Assembly: GCA_034440575.1 (NCBI GenBank)
Contig: JAOTOL010001560.1
Span: 372,001-436,000 of the forward strand
Direction: 5' to 3'
Length of the DNA stretch: 64,000 bases
DNA from: Imbricaverruca yamaguchii
Lineage: Eukaryota > Arthropoda > Thecostraca > Neoverrucidae
In this document: positions 50,801 to 61,100 of the stretch, one piece after another
Position numbering within the stretch: the stretch's first letter is position 1
How the letters are laid out: each line of letters opens with the position of its first letter
Notes under the pieces: generated by a model
What the model was told of the DNA's origin: nothing
The model's input: only the letters and a program-made list of their open reading frames with translations
The model's database searches: none
Made by a program: the position numbers and the translations under genes

Positions 50801-53800
50801 GCCGTCCGGCAGTGAGTTGATGACGTTGGCGCTCAGCGCGTCGCCAAGGGTCATGTAGCCCAGAGAGGACATACAGGTGAACAGTACGATGAGACCTGTC
50901 GGCACACACGCGCACACGTGCTTACGTCACCGCACGTGGGCATCGCCTCACTGGAGGTGTGAACATATATCCAGATCGACGGGAGTAGCCTACTCACATT
51001 GCATTATAAAGTTCATAAAGGTGACAGGTCATACCGGTGATACAAGGCTTAGCAAGGGCCACAGGGGCCCAAATTACTAGGAGAAAGCGTTGTTGCTTCT
51101 GAGCCGCACAGCGTTGTCCTCAATCCTTTCATTATTTAATCAAGGTGTGTTGTGATTATAACTTACGTGAGTTGAGTTTTTGTCCTGACTTTGCGCCCGC
51201 CCAACTGTGACCTGTCACAATAGTGTATCAGCTGATGGCGCGAGCGTTGTTACCGGCCACGTCTATGTATCAGCTGATGGCACGGTGTTGTGACCCGTCA
51301 CGTCAGTGTATCAGGTGACGGCGCGGGTGTATCGAGTGAGCAATGCTGTTCGGTTCTCCCGACACGGTGGTCCCGTCACTCCAGCCCACATTCCCGACAT
51401 TCCCGACATTCCTGACATTCCGGACATTCCCAACATTCCCGACATTCTGGACACCCCACACTCCAGACACTCCAGTCACTCCAGACACTTCAGACACTTC
51501 AGACACCCCACACACTCCCGACATTCCCGACATTCCCGACACTCCAGACACCCCACACATTCCAGACACCCCACACACTCCAGACACTCCAGACACTCCA
51601 GACACTCCAGATACTCCAGACACTACAGACACTACAGACACTCCAGATACCACAGACACTCCAGACACTCCAGACACTCCAGACACTCCACTGGGTCTCA
51701 GTGGTCAATCGTTCATATAGCGAGTACTTGGCGGCACTGCATCTCCACCTATGTGGGGCGGATTGTAAATATGCACTACCAATAATGAGCACGTGCTAAT
51801 ACAGTCAGCAAACTGAGATATCGGATTGACCCGTAGCATACGGTATGCTGTGTGAAGTATATTTTGAGATAAGTTGACTTTACACATGTTAAGAATATGC
51901 AGACATTATGACCGGTCAAAGCGGTGTCGACTATGCGCCCCAGAGCAATTTGATTATATTCATAGTCGTGATAACTCATTGTGCCAATCAATTTAGACTC
52001 CCAGTAAGAATGCACTCTCACACGTGACACGCTCCCTCGATTCTTCTGAGATTCTACACCCTGAGTCCAGACGCACAACTCCAGCCGGGTGTGCGGCTGG
52101 AGTACCCATGTAGACCCATGTAGTACCCAGACGCACCCATGTAGCCGAGGAACACGCTCCTGGTGAACTTGCTGCGGTCGCCCATGTCGTTCTGGATGGT
52201 GGGCAGCGCGCCGGCGCCGGCGAAGCTGAACATGATGGTGGCCAGCCCGAGCGAGAACGACTGCATGGTGGGAGACGTGTGCGCCGCCGGCTCCGGCAGC
52301 TGCGACAGCGTCATCGACAGCTTGACGATGCAGCACATGCAGGCCACCAGCGCCGCCATCAGGCCCATGTAGGTGATCTTCCTGCAGGGAGATGCCGCAC
52401 GGTGACGTCACCCCTGGCGCGGGGAGAGCCCGCTGTGGCTCGTTGAGTGGCACGACGGCAGTGGGGATGTCTCGACTTCGACAAGGACGGGCGGGGAGTG
52501 GCATCCCCGCGTAGATCTGGTGCTCGACTGATGTGGAGCTTAACCTCATGAGCAGTGTCCTAAAATTACTTCACCATTAACTGTGTGGGTGAAGGAAGAA
52601 CTTGCTAGAGAATAGTGAAAGATTGGAAGAAGATAAAGGATTGTCACTTAAGGATTAAAAAGCAGAATGTCTTTTACTTCAGTCACGTGCATTTTACATT
52701 ATTTAGCAGTCGTGTGCATGATGACTGCCCATACATCATGTGGCAAAATGGTGAAAACCTAAGATCAGGATGAAATAGCACAACACCATTAACTGTGAAT
52801 TTCCAGGCCACATGGTGAATTATTTTACACTGCTCATGAGAATCGGGACTGGACCATCAGTCAAGATACAGCGAGGGAAGCAACCTCTTGGTGTATGCGG
52901 ACACTCGGAACCCATTAGCCCCGGCCAGCCCTCGTGACACAAGTCCCGCTACAACTATGCCGCGAAGCTTACTTCTGCAGATTAGCTCTGACATATTTAA
53001 TTATTTTACCCTTGGGTATTTGAAGTTTCCAAAGTCCAAGACGAATGCATCACACATTGGTCATGTGTGGTCATGGCCTCTCATTGGCCATGTGAGTTGA
53101 TGTCAGAGCAATATTGCTAGCATTACGGTAAACTATATTGGCAGAAAATTGGTTACTCTATTGGCAGGAAATCGCGATGTCGATTGGAAGAAACACTACT
53201 TGTACAATTATTCGGCAAGCCGGAACGACCGCTGGTAGTCGGCACGGTGCACGTCTACTGTTGGTGAGGTTGAGGCACCCTTGCGTACAGAAGAGTGGCC
53301 ATGGAGTGTAGTTTCAGGCTGAACGAGACATTCCTTACAGTCCAAAATTCCGATCACAAGCCTCGATACCTGACCCACACGCGCTAACTGAAAATCTGAT
53401 TGCGAATTCCAAAACGCGACAAAAGTTTCTGAACCCGTCCCCAGTTCAGAGACCTCAGATCGTGAGGTCCACACCAGTCAGCCACGTGCCACGGTTCTCC
53501 CGTGACCTGTGACCTCGCAGAGCTACCGACCTGAACTTGGCAGGCGACGGCAGACACGACGACGGCATGTAGAACATGGCGATCAGAGGGATGCAGAAGC
53601 AGCGCGACCAGCCGGAGAAGCTCTCCATCAGCTCGGCGCACAGCAGCATGTTCACCACGGCCGCTCCGAAGTGGCTCATGAAGATGCAGAAGTTGAAGAG
53701 CATCCTGAGAGTGGTCGGCGCGGTCAGAATGTCGCCCAAACGCGCCGGTCAACACCACGACATGGTCGACACGCCTGGCATCCCAGTCCATCAGGCGAAG

Positions 53801-55789
53801 CGAAAATGGATGACCGTTTCGAAACACGTGTAGCAGACATCGAAGTGCGCACCGCTGTGGTGTTTGTTGTACTGTAAAAATGCAGCTGCTGTTCAATTTC
53901 CGGAAATTTCACATTGGAGCTCAGGGAGTTCCATGCAGCCTACCAGATCCGTAGGTACTCATAACTGTCCCCAATGCTGGCACTGCACTTGCGCCAAGTG
54001 ACAAACACATCACCAAGGCGGCAACGAGCTGCCACTGCACTCGTTCCAAGTGGCACACACCACCAGCCGCTCCACCTGCTACCATCGGGCAGCGACACGT
54101 TCAGCGTGACTCGTCTGGCGACGGATGCGCGACGCGTGCTCACCTGCCCGGCCTACCGAACGCCTTGGTGGCGATCTCGGCGAACGGGCTGCGCACGTGT
54201 CCGTTGTACTCCGGGTAGCGCTCTTCGATGATGGAGCGCGACCATGTGAGCATGATGCCGTTGAACGCCGACATGCTGCCGCACACGAAGAACAGCAAGA
54301 AGCCGACACAGCCTGCGAGCGGAGCGGGCGTGAGCTGCTTCAGCCTGAGCAGGCGACAGGCGGCAGGCGTGAGCTGCTTCAGCCTGAGCAGGCGACAGGC
54401 GGCAGGCGTGAGCATCGTCAGCCGCGGCAAATATTGTGGAGCGCACACCGTATCCTCTTTTTTTGGTGGTTAGTGTACTACGGAAACTTCGAGATCACTG
54501 ATTCTATTGGGAGATGTTTAAGGCTATTTCTGGTAGTTCTTGGACCAAAAACCTGATAGCATGGGGGATGGAGAGAACTACAGCTGTGGGACAGAACTCA
54601 CCGTGGAGAAGGGGTTGCTCCTGAAAAAGTCAACAAGACAGTGCCTATATATGTGAAAGCAAATATCGTCAGTCGATAGCTGTTCACGGTTGCGCCAATG
54701 TTTGGCGGGTTGTGCCGCCATAGCGGGACGTACCTGCGTGTACCGCCATAGCGGGACGTACCTGCGTGTACCGCCATAGCGGGACGTACCTGCGTGTACC
54801 GCCATAGCGGGACGTACCTGCGTGTACCGCCATAGCGGGACGTACCTGCGTGTACCGCCATAGCGGGACGTACCTGCGTGTACCGCCATAGCGGGACGTA
54901 CCTGCGTGTACCGCCATAGCGGGACGTACCTGCGTTGACCGTAGCCCGCGGGCATGCCATCATCCCGCTGCCGGCCTCCAGGTTGATGATGCTGTGGAAG
55001 CGGAACAAGTCAGAGGAGGCTAGCGCTCGACGTACGGACGCCGAGGCGCGGAGTAATCGCGGAGCAGTCTAACCGCGGACTCGTACGGATCGCGACACCA
55101 GCGTACCATACATGGCCAGCACCAGATCCAAGAAGGGGAGCGGCGCTTGAAAGTCCACCTGTCACTAGCGGCATAACCCAGCTTACCAGATCGCCGCCGA
55201 GAGGATGGTGAGTGCGCGCTTCTTCTTCGGAGCCCGTTCGGGCAGGAGCGGCGCCTCCGGCTTGATGTCAAGTCTGAAGACACACGTCGATAAACCGGGA
55301 TCAAAGTAAGACAATGGATGTGCTCGTCGGCGCATTGTTCACTAAGATAGCAGGATATTTTCCAAAGTGAATGGCTCGCTGGATGGGTGACTTGGCAAGA
55401 AAAAAAAACTACTGTGCTGAGGAACAAGCGCACCATTATCAACAATAGTGGTGACAATTTTGAAAGGCTGGGCAAAAGGGGGACAACATGGCGGGAAAAC
55501 AAAAGTGTAGGTTGGAAAATTCTTACCCAGTAAATCCTTGAGATGACAAGCAATGCATGTTGCTGGTTACTTTCTCTCAAGAAGCTTACATTTCAGCAGC
55601 GAAATACGCATGCAAGTGTTGTAATACACGCACATTTGTCTCACACCAGGTGGAGCGTACGGCTGCGCGTTGCGCGGCAGTTTCTCGGGCCTCGGCGGCA
55701 CGGCGCCGCGACCGCACTCACGATTCGCTGCTGTCGCTGCGGCTGTCCGGCAGCGGCATGTAGCCCGACTGCACCTCGGTGAAGCCCAT
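47856..55789 (-). CDS. AAAP-family amino-acid transporter (multi-pass membrane protein)
   Basis: Nine exons on the minus strand: 55789-55722, 55273-55187, 54991-54930, 54312-54144, 53704-53531, 52381-52137, 50895-50686, 49117-48925 and 47997-47856. All phases close and give 449 aa, a normal length for the family (Pfam Aa_trans). The cytosolic N-terminus MGFTEVQSGYMPLPDSRSDS is followed by KKKRALTILSAAICIINLEA and GSGMMACP (first membrane helix with the family's glycine-rich loop). Further hydrophobic segments include GFLLFFVCGSMSAFNGIML, VACMCCIVKLSMTL, SLGLATIMFSFAGAGALPTI and VIVRTLLIGCMVMVGLTV. FAGAGALPTIQNDM is typical of invertebrate SLC32/AVT1-like members. The substrate is unknown. In exon 4 two donors 14 bp apart exist (GTAGGC and GTGAGC); only the second keeps frame. 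The exon 5 donor GTCGGT is weak. Introns hold minisatellites, one starting at the exon 3 donor. Confidence 0.9.
49435..49616 (-). mobile_element. tRNA-Ser/Leu-type SINE, second copy
   Basis: Flanked by TCATCACTACC (49424-49434 and 49617-49627). On the minus strand it begins GGGGCTGGGATGGCCAAGTG, with box B CCCGGGTTCGACAC. It is in intron 7 of the transporter gene, in the same transcriptional sense as that gene. Confidence 0.88.
50573..50597 (+). repeat. (CA)n microsatellite
   Basis: Twelve or so CA units in transporter intron 7. Confidence 0.9.
51387..51697 (+). repeat. 9-bp minisatellite (CCAGACACT / CCCGACATT)
   Basis: About 34 units in transporter intron 6. The left half is dominated by CGACATTCC and the right half by CAGACACTC, which suggests two rounds of amplification. 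Confidence 0.95.
52553..52832. mobile_element. non-autonomous hAT-type MITE, copy 2 (280 bp)
   Basis: Perfect 8-bp duplications CTCATGAG (52545-52552 and 52833-52840). CAGTG...CACTG ends. Same orientation as copy 1 at 18166-18443. It sits in intron 5 of the transporter gene. Confidence 0.9.
54313..54420 (-). repeat. about 39-bp direct repeat next to the exon 4 acceptor
   Basis: The block GCTGCTTCAGCCTGAGCAGG then CGACAGGCGGCAGGCGTGA occurs twice in full and once in part, directly upstream (in gene sense) of the CAG acceptor of transporter exon 4. Confidence 0.85.
54711..54939 (-). repeat. 28-bp minisatellite that repeats the exon 3 splice donor eight times
   Basis: In gene sense exon 3 ends ACGCAG and the intron begins GTACGTCCCGCTATGG, CGGTACACGCAG. 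This 28-bp block recurs seven more times at exact 28-bp spacing (GGGACGTACC on + at 54725, 54753, 54781, 54809, 54837, 54865, 54893, 54921). Each unit junction recreates CGCAG|GTACGT, a strong donor sequence. Use of a later donor would add 28n bases, in frame only at n = 3 or 6. Confidence 0.95.
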
Positions 55790-55910
55790 GTCTCGCCCGG
55801 CGGTGTCCGCTCGGCACGCGCGTGGTACCGGCCCGGCGGCGCCGCTGCTGCCGACGCGACACCGACGCCGCCCACCCGCTCCACTGCGGCCGGCCGGCGC
55901 ACGCCGAGCC

Positions 55911-55917
55911 TCTTATA
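55911..55917 (-). promoter_or_regulatory. TATA box of the transporter gene
   Basis: TATAAGA on the minus strand lies about 122 bp upstream of the ATG (55789) in otherwise very GC-rich sequence. A start site near 55885 and a 5' UTR of about 95 bases would follow. No experimental support. Confidence 0.5.
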
Positions 55918-56269
55918 GAGCCGAGCAGCTGCTGCGGTGTGACGTCACCGGAGACTGGTCGCCAGCGAGGCGTGCAGTCGCGACACGGCGTCGGCGTGTT
56001 CCGGTGAATACCGGCCCGCACCGGGTGTCAGGTGGTGCCGATCTCGGAACGCTGGTGGGGTGGAGCGGGGGCACTTGGGTGGATGTGCGATTTGGAGGAA
56101 GTTTTGAAGGGGAACGGGATTCATGCGAGCGTTCTGCAGAGGCGCTGTTTGTACCCAAGGGCGCCTCCTCTGCTCAGAAGGGCACCTCCGGCTGACAAGT
56201 TCATGGGGTGGGGTACATTCGAGTTCCGAGGGGGCCATTCCCAGTCAGGGTGTCGCCGTATCGCCGGAT
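55918..56269. other. upstream region of the transporter gene
   Basis: GC-rich, with no other motif that I can support. Confidence 0.4.
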
Positions 56270-56905
56270 CAGACATGGACAGGCGACCGGTCAGCCGAGT
56301 CGCGGCACCAGACGGAGACAGGCGACCCGCCAGCCGAGCTAGGGATCAGAACCAGGCGACCCGCCAGGCAAGTCGGGCACCAGAGACAGGCGACACCCAG
56401 CTGAGTTGGGGACCAGACGGAGACAGGCGACCCGCCAGCCGAGCTAGGGATCAGAACCAGGCGACCCGCCAGCCGAGCTAGGGATCAGAACCAGGCGACC
56501 CGCCAGCCGAGCTAGGGATCAGAACCAGGCGACCCGCCAGGCAAGTCGGGCACCAGAGACAGACGACACCCAGCTGAGTTGGGGACCAGACGGAGACAGG
56601 CGACCCGCCAGCCGAGCTAGGGATCAGAACCAGGCGACCCGCCAGCCGAGCTAGGGATCAGAACCAGGCGACCCGCCAGGCAAGTCGGGCACCAGAGACA
56701 GACGACACCCAGCTGAGTCGCGGCACCAGACGGAGACAGGCGACCCGCCAGCCGAGCTGGGGACCGGAAACAGGTGACCCGCCAGCCGAGTTGGGGACCA
56801 GACGGAGACAGGTGACCCACCAGCCGAGTTGGGGACCGGAAACAGGTGACCCGCCAGCCGGGTTGGGGACCGGACAGACAGGCGACCCACCAGCCGGGTT
56901 GGGGA
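56270..56905 (+). repeat. compound minisatellite with CGACCCGCCAGCCGAGCTAG units
   Basis: Related units of 34-36 bp (AGGCGACCCGCCAGCCGAGC, TAGGGATCAGAACC; AGTTGGGGACCAGACGGAGAC; CAAGTCGGGCACCAGAGAC) occur in repeating order. A block of about 180 bp (about 56410 and 56590) recurs. Confidence 0.92.
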
Positions 56906-58143
56906 CCGGACAGCCCGGGAAAACCGGCTCCAGGAGAACGGAACGAGACCCGCGCTTGTCGGTCCCGTCGGAACTGGTACTACACAGTAACTGTGATTAC
57001 CGCTAGGACGGACCAGCGAATGGACAGGAAAGGGCGCAAAAGAGCGCTGCCAACAACACACCTCTGCACGAGACGACCGCCCCTGAGTGCACCGGCTGGG
57101 CGACGACACAATGTTCCGGTGCCGGCGCTTGGGCAGTATCCCCTCTTAGTGTCTCGCAAAGCGACAAAGCTTGTCGACCACACGAATTGACTTTGGGGTC
57201 TTGGCATCAGCCAGTGCCCGCGCGACCTGATGAAGCTGCCTTTCCCGCCGTACGCAGACTGTGGTGCGACTTGCCGGTATCGCTGTAGGACGTCATGAAA
57301 TACCACACACTCCCATTTACCGCATTATTGCCATTCACGACCAAGAGACAGACGCTCAAATTGTTTGTCCTACATTTATTGTAACAGAAATAGCACATTA
57401 AATACCAAAAATAGTCATAGACGGGCAAACGATCCGGACAACCCAGCGCTGCATCTCATCAAAAGAATGCACCGAGGACGTCTGTGTGTCTCGACTTATC
57501 AATATTTCTAACAACAGAAAGGGGGAAAAGAATCGTGTAGGGGAATATCGCCATCATGCGTAGGAAGTTCATTCTACCAGCATCGTTCCCAGGTTGTTTC
57601 AAACGCAAGAACCTACAAAAAACATACTCGGGCGTACGGCATCGGCGGCACTCCCGAAACCGGGCACCTCGTCTGCGCTCTGATGGTCATAATTCCCGCA
57701 CAATCCGGTGTTCAGAATTAAAGCCGATAGCACGAGCTGAGTGTGCACTCTTTGCATTGCGCTTTCGAAATCCCGGAGGGGTCGTCCATACACAGAGTGC
57801 CAGACTGGTAGCCTCACGCAACCATTTCTGAGGAGCTGTACATATGCACTCACGCACAAGTTTCGATCACTTGTGTCTACGGGAGCATGAACCAGGCAAT
57901 CGAGAATGCTTGCGAGGGAAACACGTGACCTTGAAAATATGCATACAATATCCAACAACAATGACGTCTGAAAGGCTTTATCTCAAGCTGTGACAGGCGG
58001 CAATGTCCTACATCAATGTATATACACACTGACGGCTTTGCTGCGGTGTCCTGGCTACACCATGCGGTACGGAGGAGACTGTACAAATTCTCCCCACTAC
58101 CACGCTAAAATTGTCCGTCCGTGGGTGGACCGCGCCGCTGCGG
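56906..58143. other. intergenic region and 3' UTR side of the zinc-finger gene
   Basis: It probably includes the 3' UTR of the zinc-finger gene down to the AATAAA at 57375-57380 (minus). No other gene was supported. Confidence 0.45.
57375..57380 (-). terminator. candidate polyadenylation signal of the zinc-finger gene
   Basis: AATAAA on the minus strand, about 765 bp after the stop codon at 58144-58146; the nearest canonical hexamer that I found on that strand. Confidence 0.45.
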
Positions 58144-61100
58144 CTACTGCATGTTCTGCAGCATCGTGTCCAGCGACTCCTCACTCAGCTGGAACTGGTC
58201 GGCCGGCAGCGGCAGACCGTCCAGCACCGGCTCGCCGTCTGGCTCCGCGTCGGCCTGCGGCGCCATGCTGGCCTCCAGGTCCAGCAGCCCGCTCGTGTCC
58301 AGCGTCGGCTCGTGCGTCTCGCTGTCGGCGGCGGCGGAGGCGGCCGCCTCGTCCGGCTCGACGGGCGCCGGGTCCGCGTCGAGCGGCAACTCGCCGGCGT
58401 CGTCCACCGGTTCCATCGCGGCGTCGTCCGCCGTCTCCATCGGGGCGTCCACCGTCTCCAGAGCGGCGTCCGCGGCCTCCGTCGGGACGTCGACGGCCTC
58501 CACCGCGGCGTCCTCGACCTCCATCGCCACGTCCGCCGTCTCGGCCGCGCCGTCGTGTCGGCCGGCGGGCGCGCCGTTGTCGACGGCGCCGCCGGCCGTC
58601 GCCGCGCCGGCGGCGGGCGCGTCGGCCGACACGATGCTGTTGCGGCTCGGGTGGCGGCCGCGGCCGTCAGCCGCCGCCTGGTCGGCCGACAGACGGATCT
58701 TGGTGTGCGCGTTGATCCAGTGCTGGGCGTAGGCCGACTCGTTGGAGAACACGTCGCCGCAGCGCGTGCAGCGCAGACTGCCGCCGACGGTTGGCGCGTG
58801 CACCTGCGTCTTGGCGACGGCCGGCGCCCGCTCGACGACCGCCGGCCGCGCGGCGAAGCGTGGTTCGGCCGCGACCCGTCTGGCCGGCGGCTGCTTGGCC
58901 GGCGGCCGCTGCGGCTTGGACGGGCTCTGCTGCGCGCTGGACGAGTGCACCTGGATCCAGTGCTCGGGGAACTGCGACACGTCGGCGAACACGGCGTCAC
59001 AGTTGGGGCACGGGAACAGGCCCTCGGCGGTGGCGGCCGTGCGCGCGCGCGACACTGCCGCCGCGGCGCGCCGGCTCTGCCGCGCCGGCGGCGTGGCCGG
59101 CTGCGCGGGCGTCACCTTGAGGCGCGCGTGCGTCATCACGTGGTTCATCCACCCCAGCGGGCTGGGCGGGAAGTTGCGCGAGCAGACGTTGCAGAAGTAG
59201 CCGCCCGACTTGCTGCGCGCCTGGTGCGCGGTGCCGATGTGCTGCCGCAGCATCGGCTGGCTGCCCGACCAGTTGACGCAGAGCGGGCAGTCGTAGGTGA
59301 CCAGGGTGCCGGCGCCGCGCTTGCCGCCGCCCGACTGCGCCGTGCTCACCGCGCCGGCGTGGTACACCTGGAAGTGAGCGTTCAGCTGCTCGACGCTGGT
59401 GAAACTCTGCGAACACTTGGAGCACGGGTGCGTTTGGCGCGCGGGCGCGGCGGCGGCCGCGGCGGCCGCGGCAGCAGCGGCAGCAGCAGCAGCGGCGGCG
59501 GCGGCCTGGCGCGACTTGGGTCCGGGCCGCACGGCCGGCATGGCCGGACCGCCCGCCGACGGCGGCACGAACACGTTGGAGCCGACGGTGATGTGGCAGA
59601 GCGGCTCCATGGCGCGGCGCGTCACCTGCGCGAACACCATGCCCGTCGACTTGGGCCGCGCCGGCAGCCGCAGCTTCAGACAGTGGTTGTCGATCTGCAT
59701 GTTGACGAAACACTTGTCCAGCTGCTGCTTGGCCGACAGATAGACGGAGAAGAGGTCGTCCGGGCTGCCGCTGGTGGTGGAGCAGTAGGCGGGCACCAGC
59801 TGGGGCCGCTCCGGCTCGGGCGGCGGCGGCGGAGGAGGAGGCGGTGCCCGGGGCGCCTGTCGAGCTGCCGGCCGCGACACGGCGTTGTGCAGCCGAGCCC
59901 GCTGGCCGTACTGCTCGCGCGGCTTGCCCTCGGGCAGCGCGGGCGATATGGACGTGCCGTTGTTGCCCTGCAGCAGCTTCATCAGCTGGTTGCGCTGCTT
60001 GTCGCCCAGGTCGGGGATGGCGGCCAGGTTGGCGACGGCGCTCGTCTGCTTCACCAGCACGCGGCTGCCCCCCGAGCGGGACTGCGGCGTCACGTGGCGC
60101 GCCTGCGGCAGGCCGCCGCGCGAGTTGGCCAGGCTGCCCACCGGGATCTGCACCATGACGCGGCCGCGGCCGCGACCGTACGCCGCCGCCGGCGTCTGCC
60201 GGCCGTACAGCGGCGTCTTCTGCCACTGGGAGTTGCCGTTGACCTTGGGCGCGGCCGGCGCCGCGGCCGGCGTGCCCACGCTCGTCATCTGCACCACGCC
60301 GCGGCTGATCAGACTCAGCAGCTGCTTGGACGCGGCGAAGTTGACGGGCGTGTGGGTGATGCCGTGCGTGGCGGCCGCCCCCGGCTGCTTGGCCCGTCCG
60401 CGGCCGGGCCGGCTGGCGCGCCGCTGCGGCGGCGGCGGCCGCGGGCCGCGGCGCACCTCCTCCCAGTAGCGCTTGCGGCTCTCCTTGCGCTGCAGCTGCG
60501 CCACCGCCCACTGGCGCACCGTCTGGCTCGTCTCCATGCACACGTTGTTGAGGCGCATGTTGACGTTCAGCCACATGGTGCGCGCCTCCGAGCGCTGCAA
60601 TCAGAGGGACGCTGGTGAGCCGGCGGACGTCGGTGGACGAGCACCGACCGCAGCGGCCCGAGCGCTCCAGCAGACACACACTGTGGCTGATTATCCCACC
60701 CAGCAGACTCAGATGTGACGGGAAGGAGAAGCCAGTCGTTAAGCGGCTGAACACCCAAATCGGCCAACTGGCCGCGATTCTCGATGCATTGCCATAAGCA
60801 TCAAAATTATTACAATGATGCGAACCATGCAATGGCAAGTCGTATTGGTCAGGAATTGAGACACCGTATTGCCACCTCCCTATGCAGGTACAATTTTACG
60901 ACACGCGACAATGACTTGGCTCAGTGATAATGCTGACGCCAGCTGGAACCATCATGTGCACATAAACGGGCCGAGACAACGCGGCGGAAAACTGAGCACG
61001 GCACCACACAGACCAACGACCAAACTGAGCATGGCATCACCGGCCAGTGACTAAACTGAGCACGTCATCGCACAGACCAGTAACCGAACTGAGCACGTCA

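Noticed and set aside
54130..54160. Upstream donor GTAGGC for transporter exon 4
   Set aside because: It leaves phase 1, which would shift exon 5 out of its membrane-helix frame; GTGAGC 14 bp downstream gives phase 2 and a continuous protein.
58111..60618. 835-codon open frame on the + strand
   Set aside because: It is the antisense shadow of the zinc-finger exon. The minus frame has five C2H2 motifs and splice phases; the + frame is R/A/G-rich with no domain.
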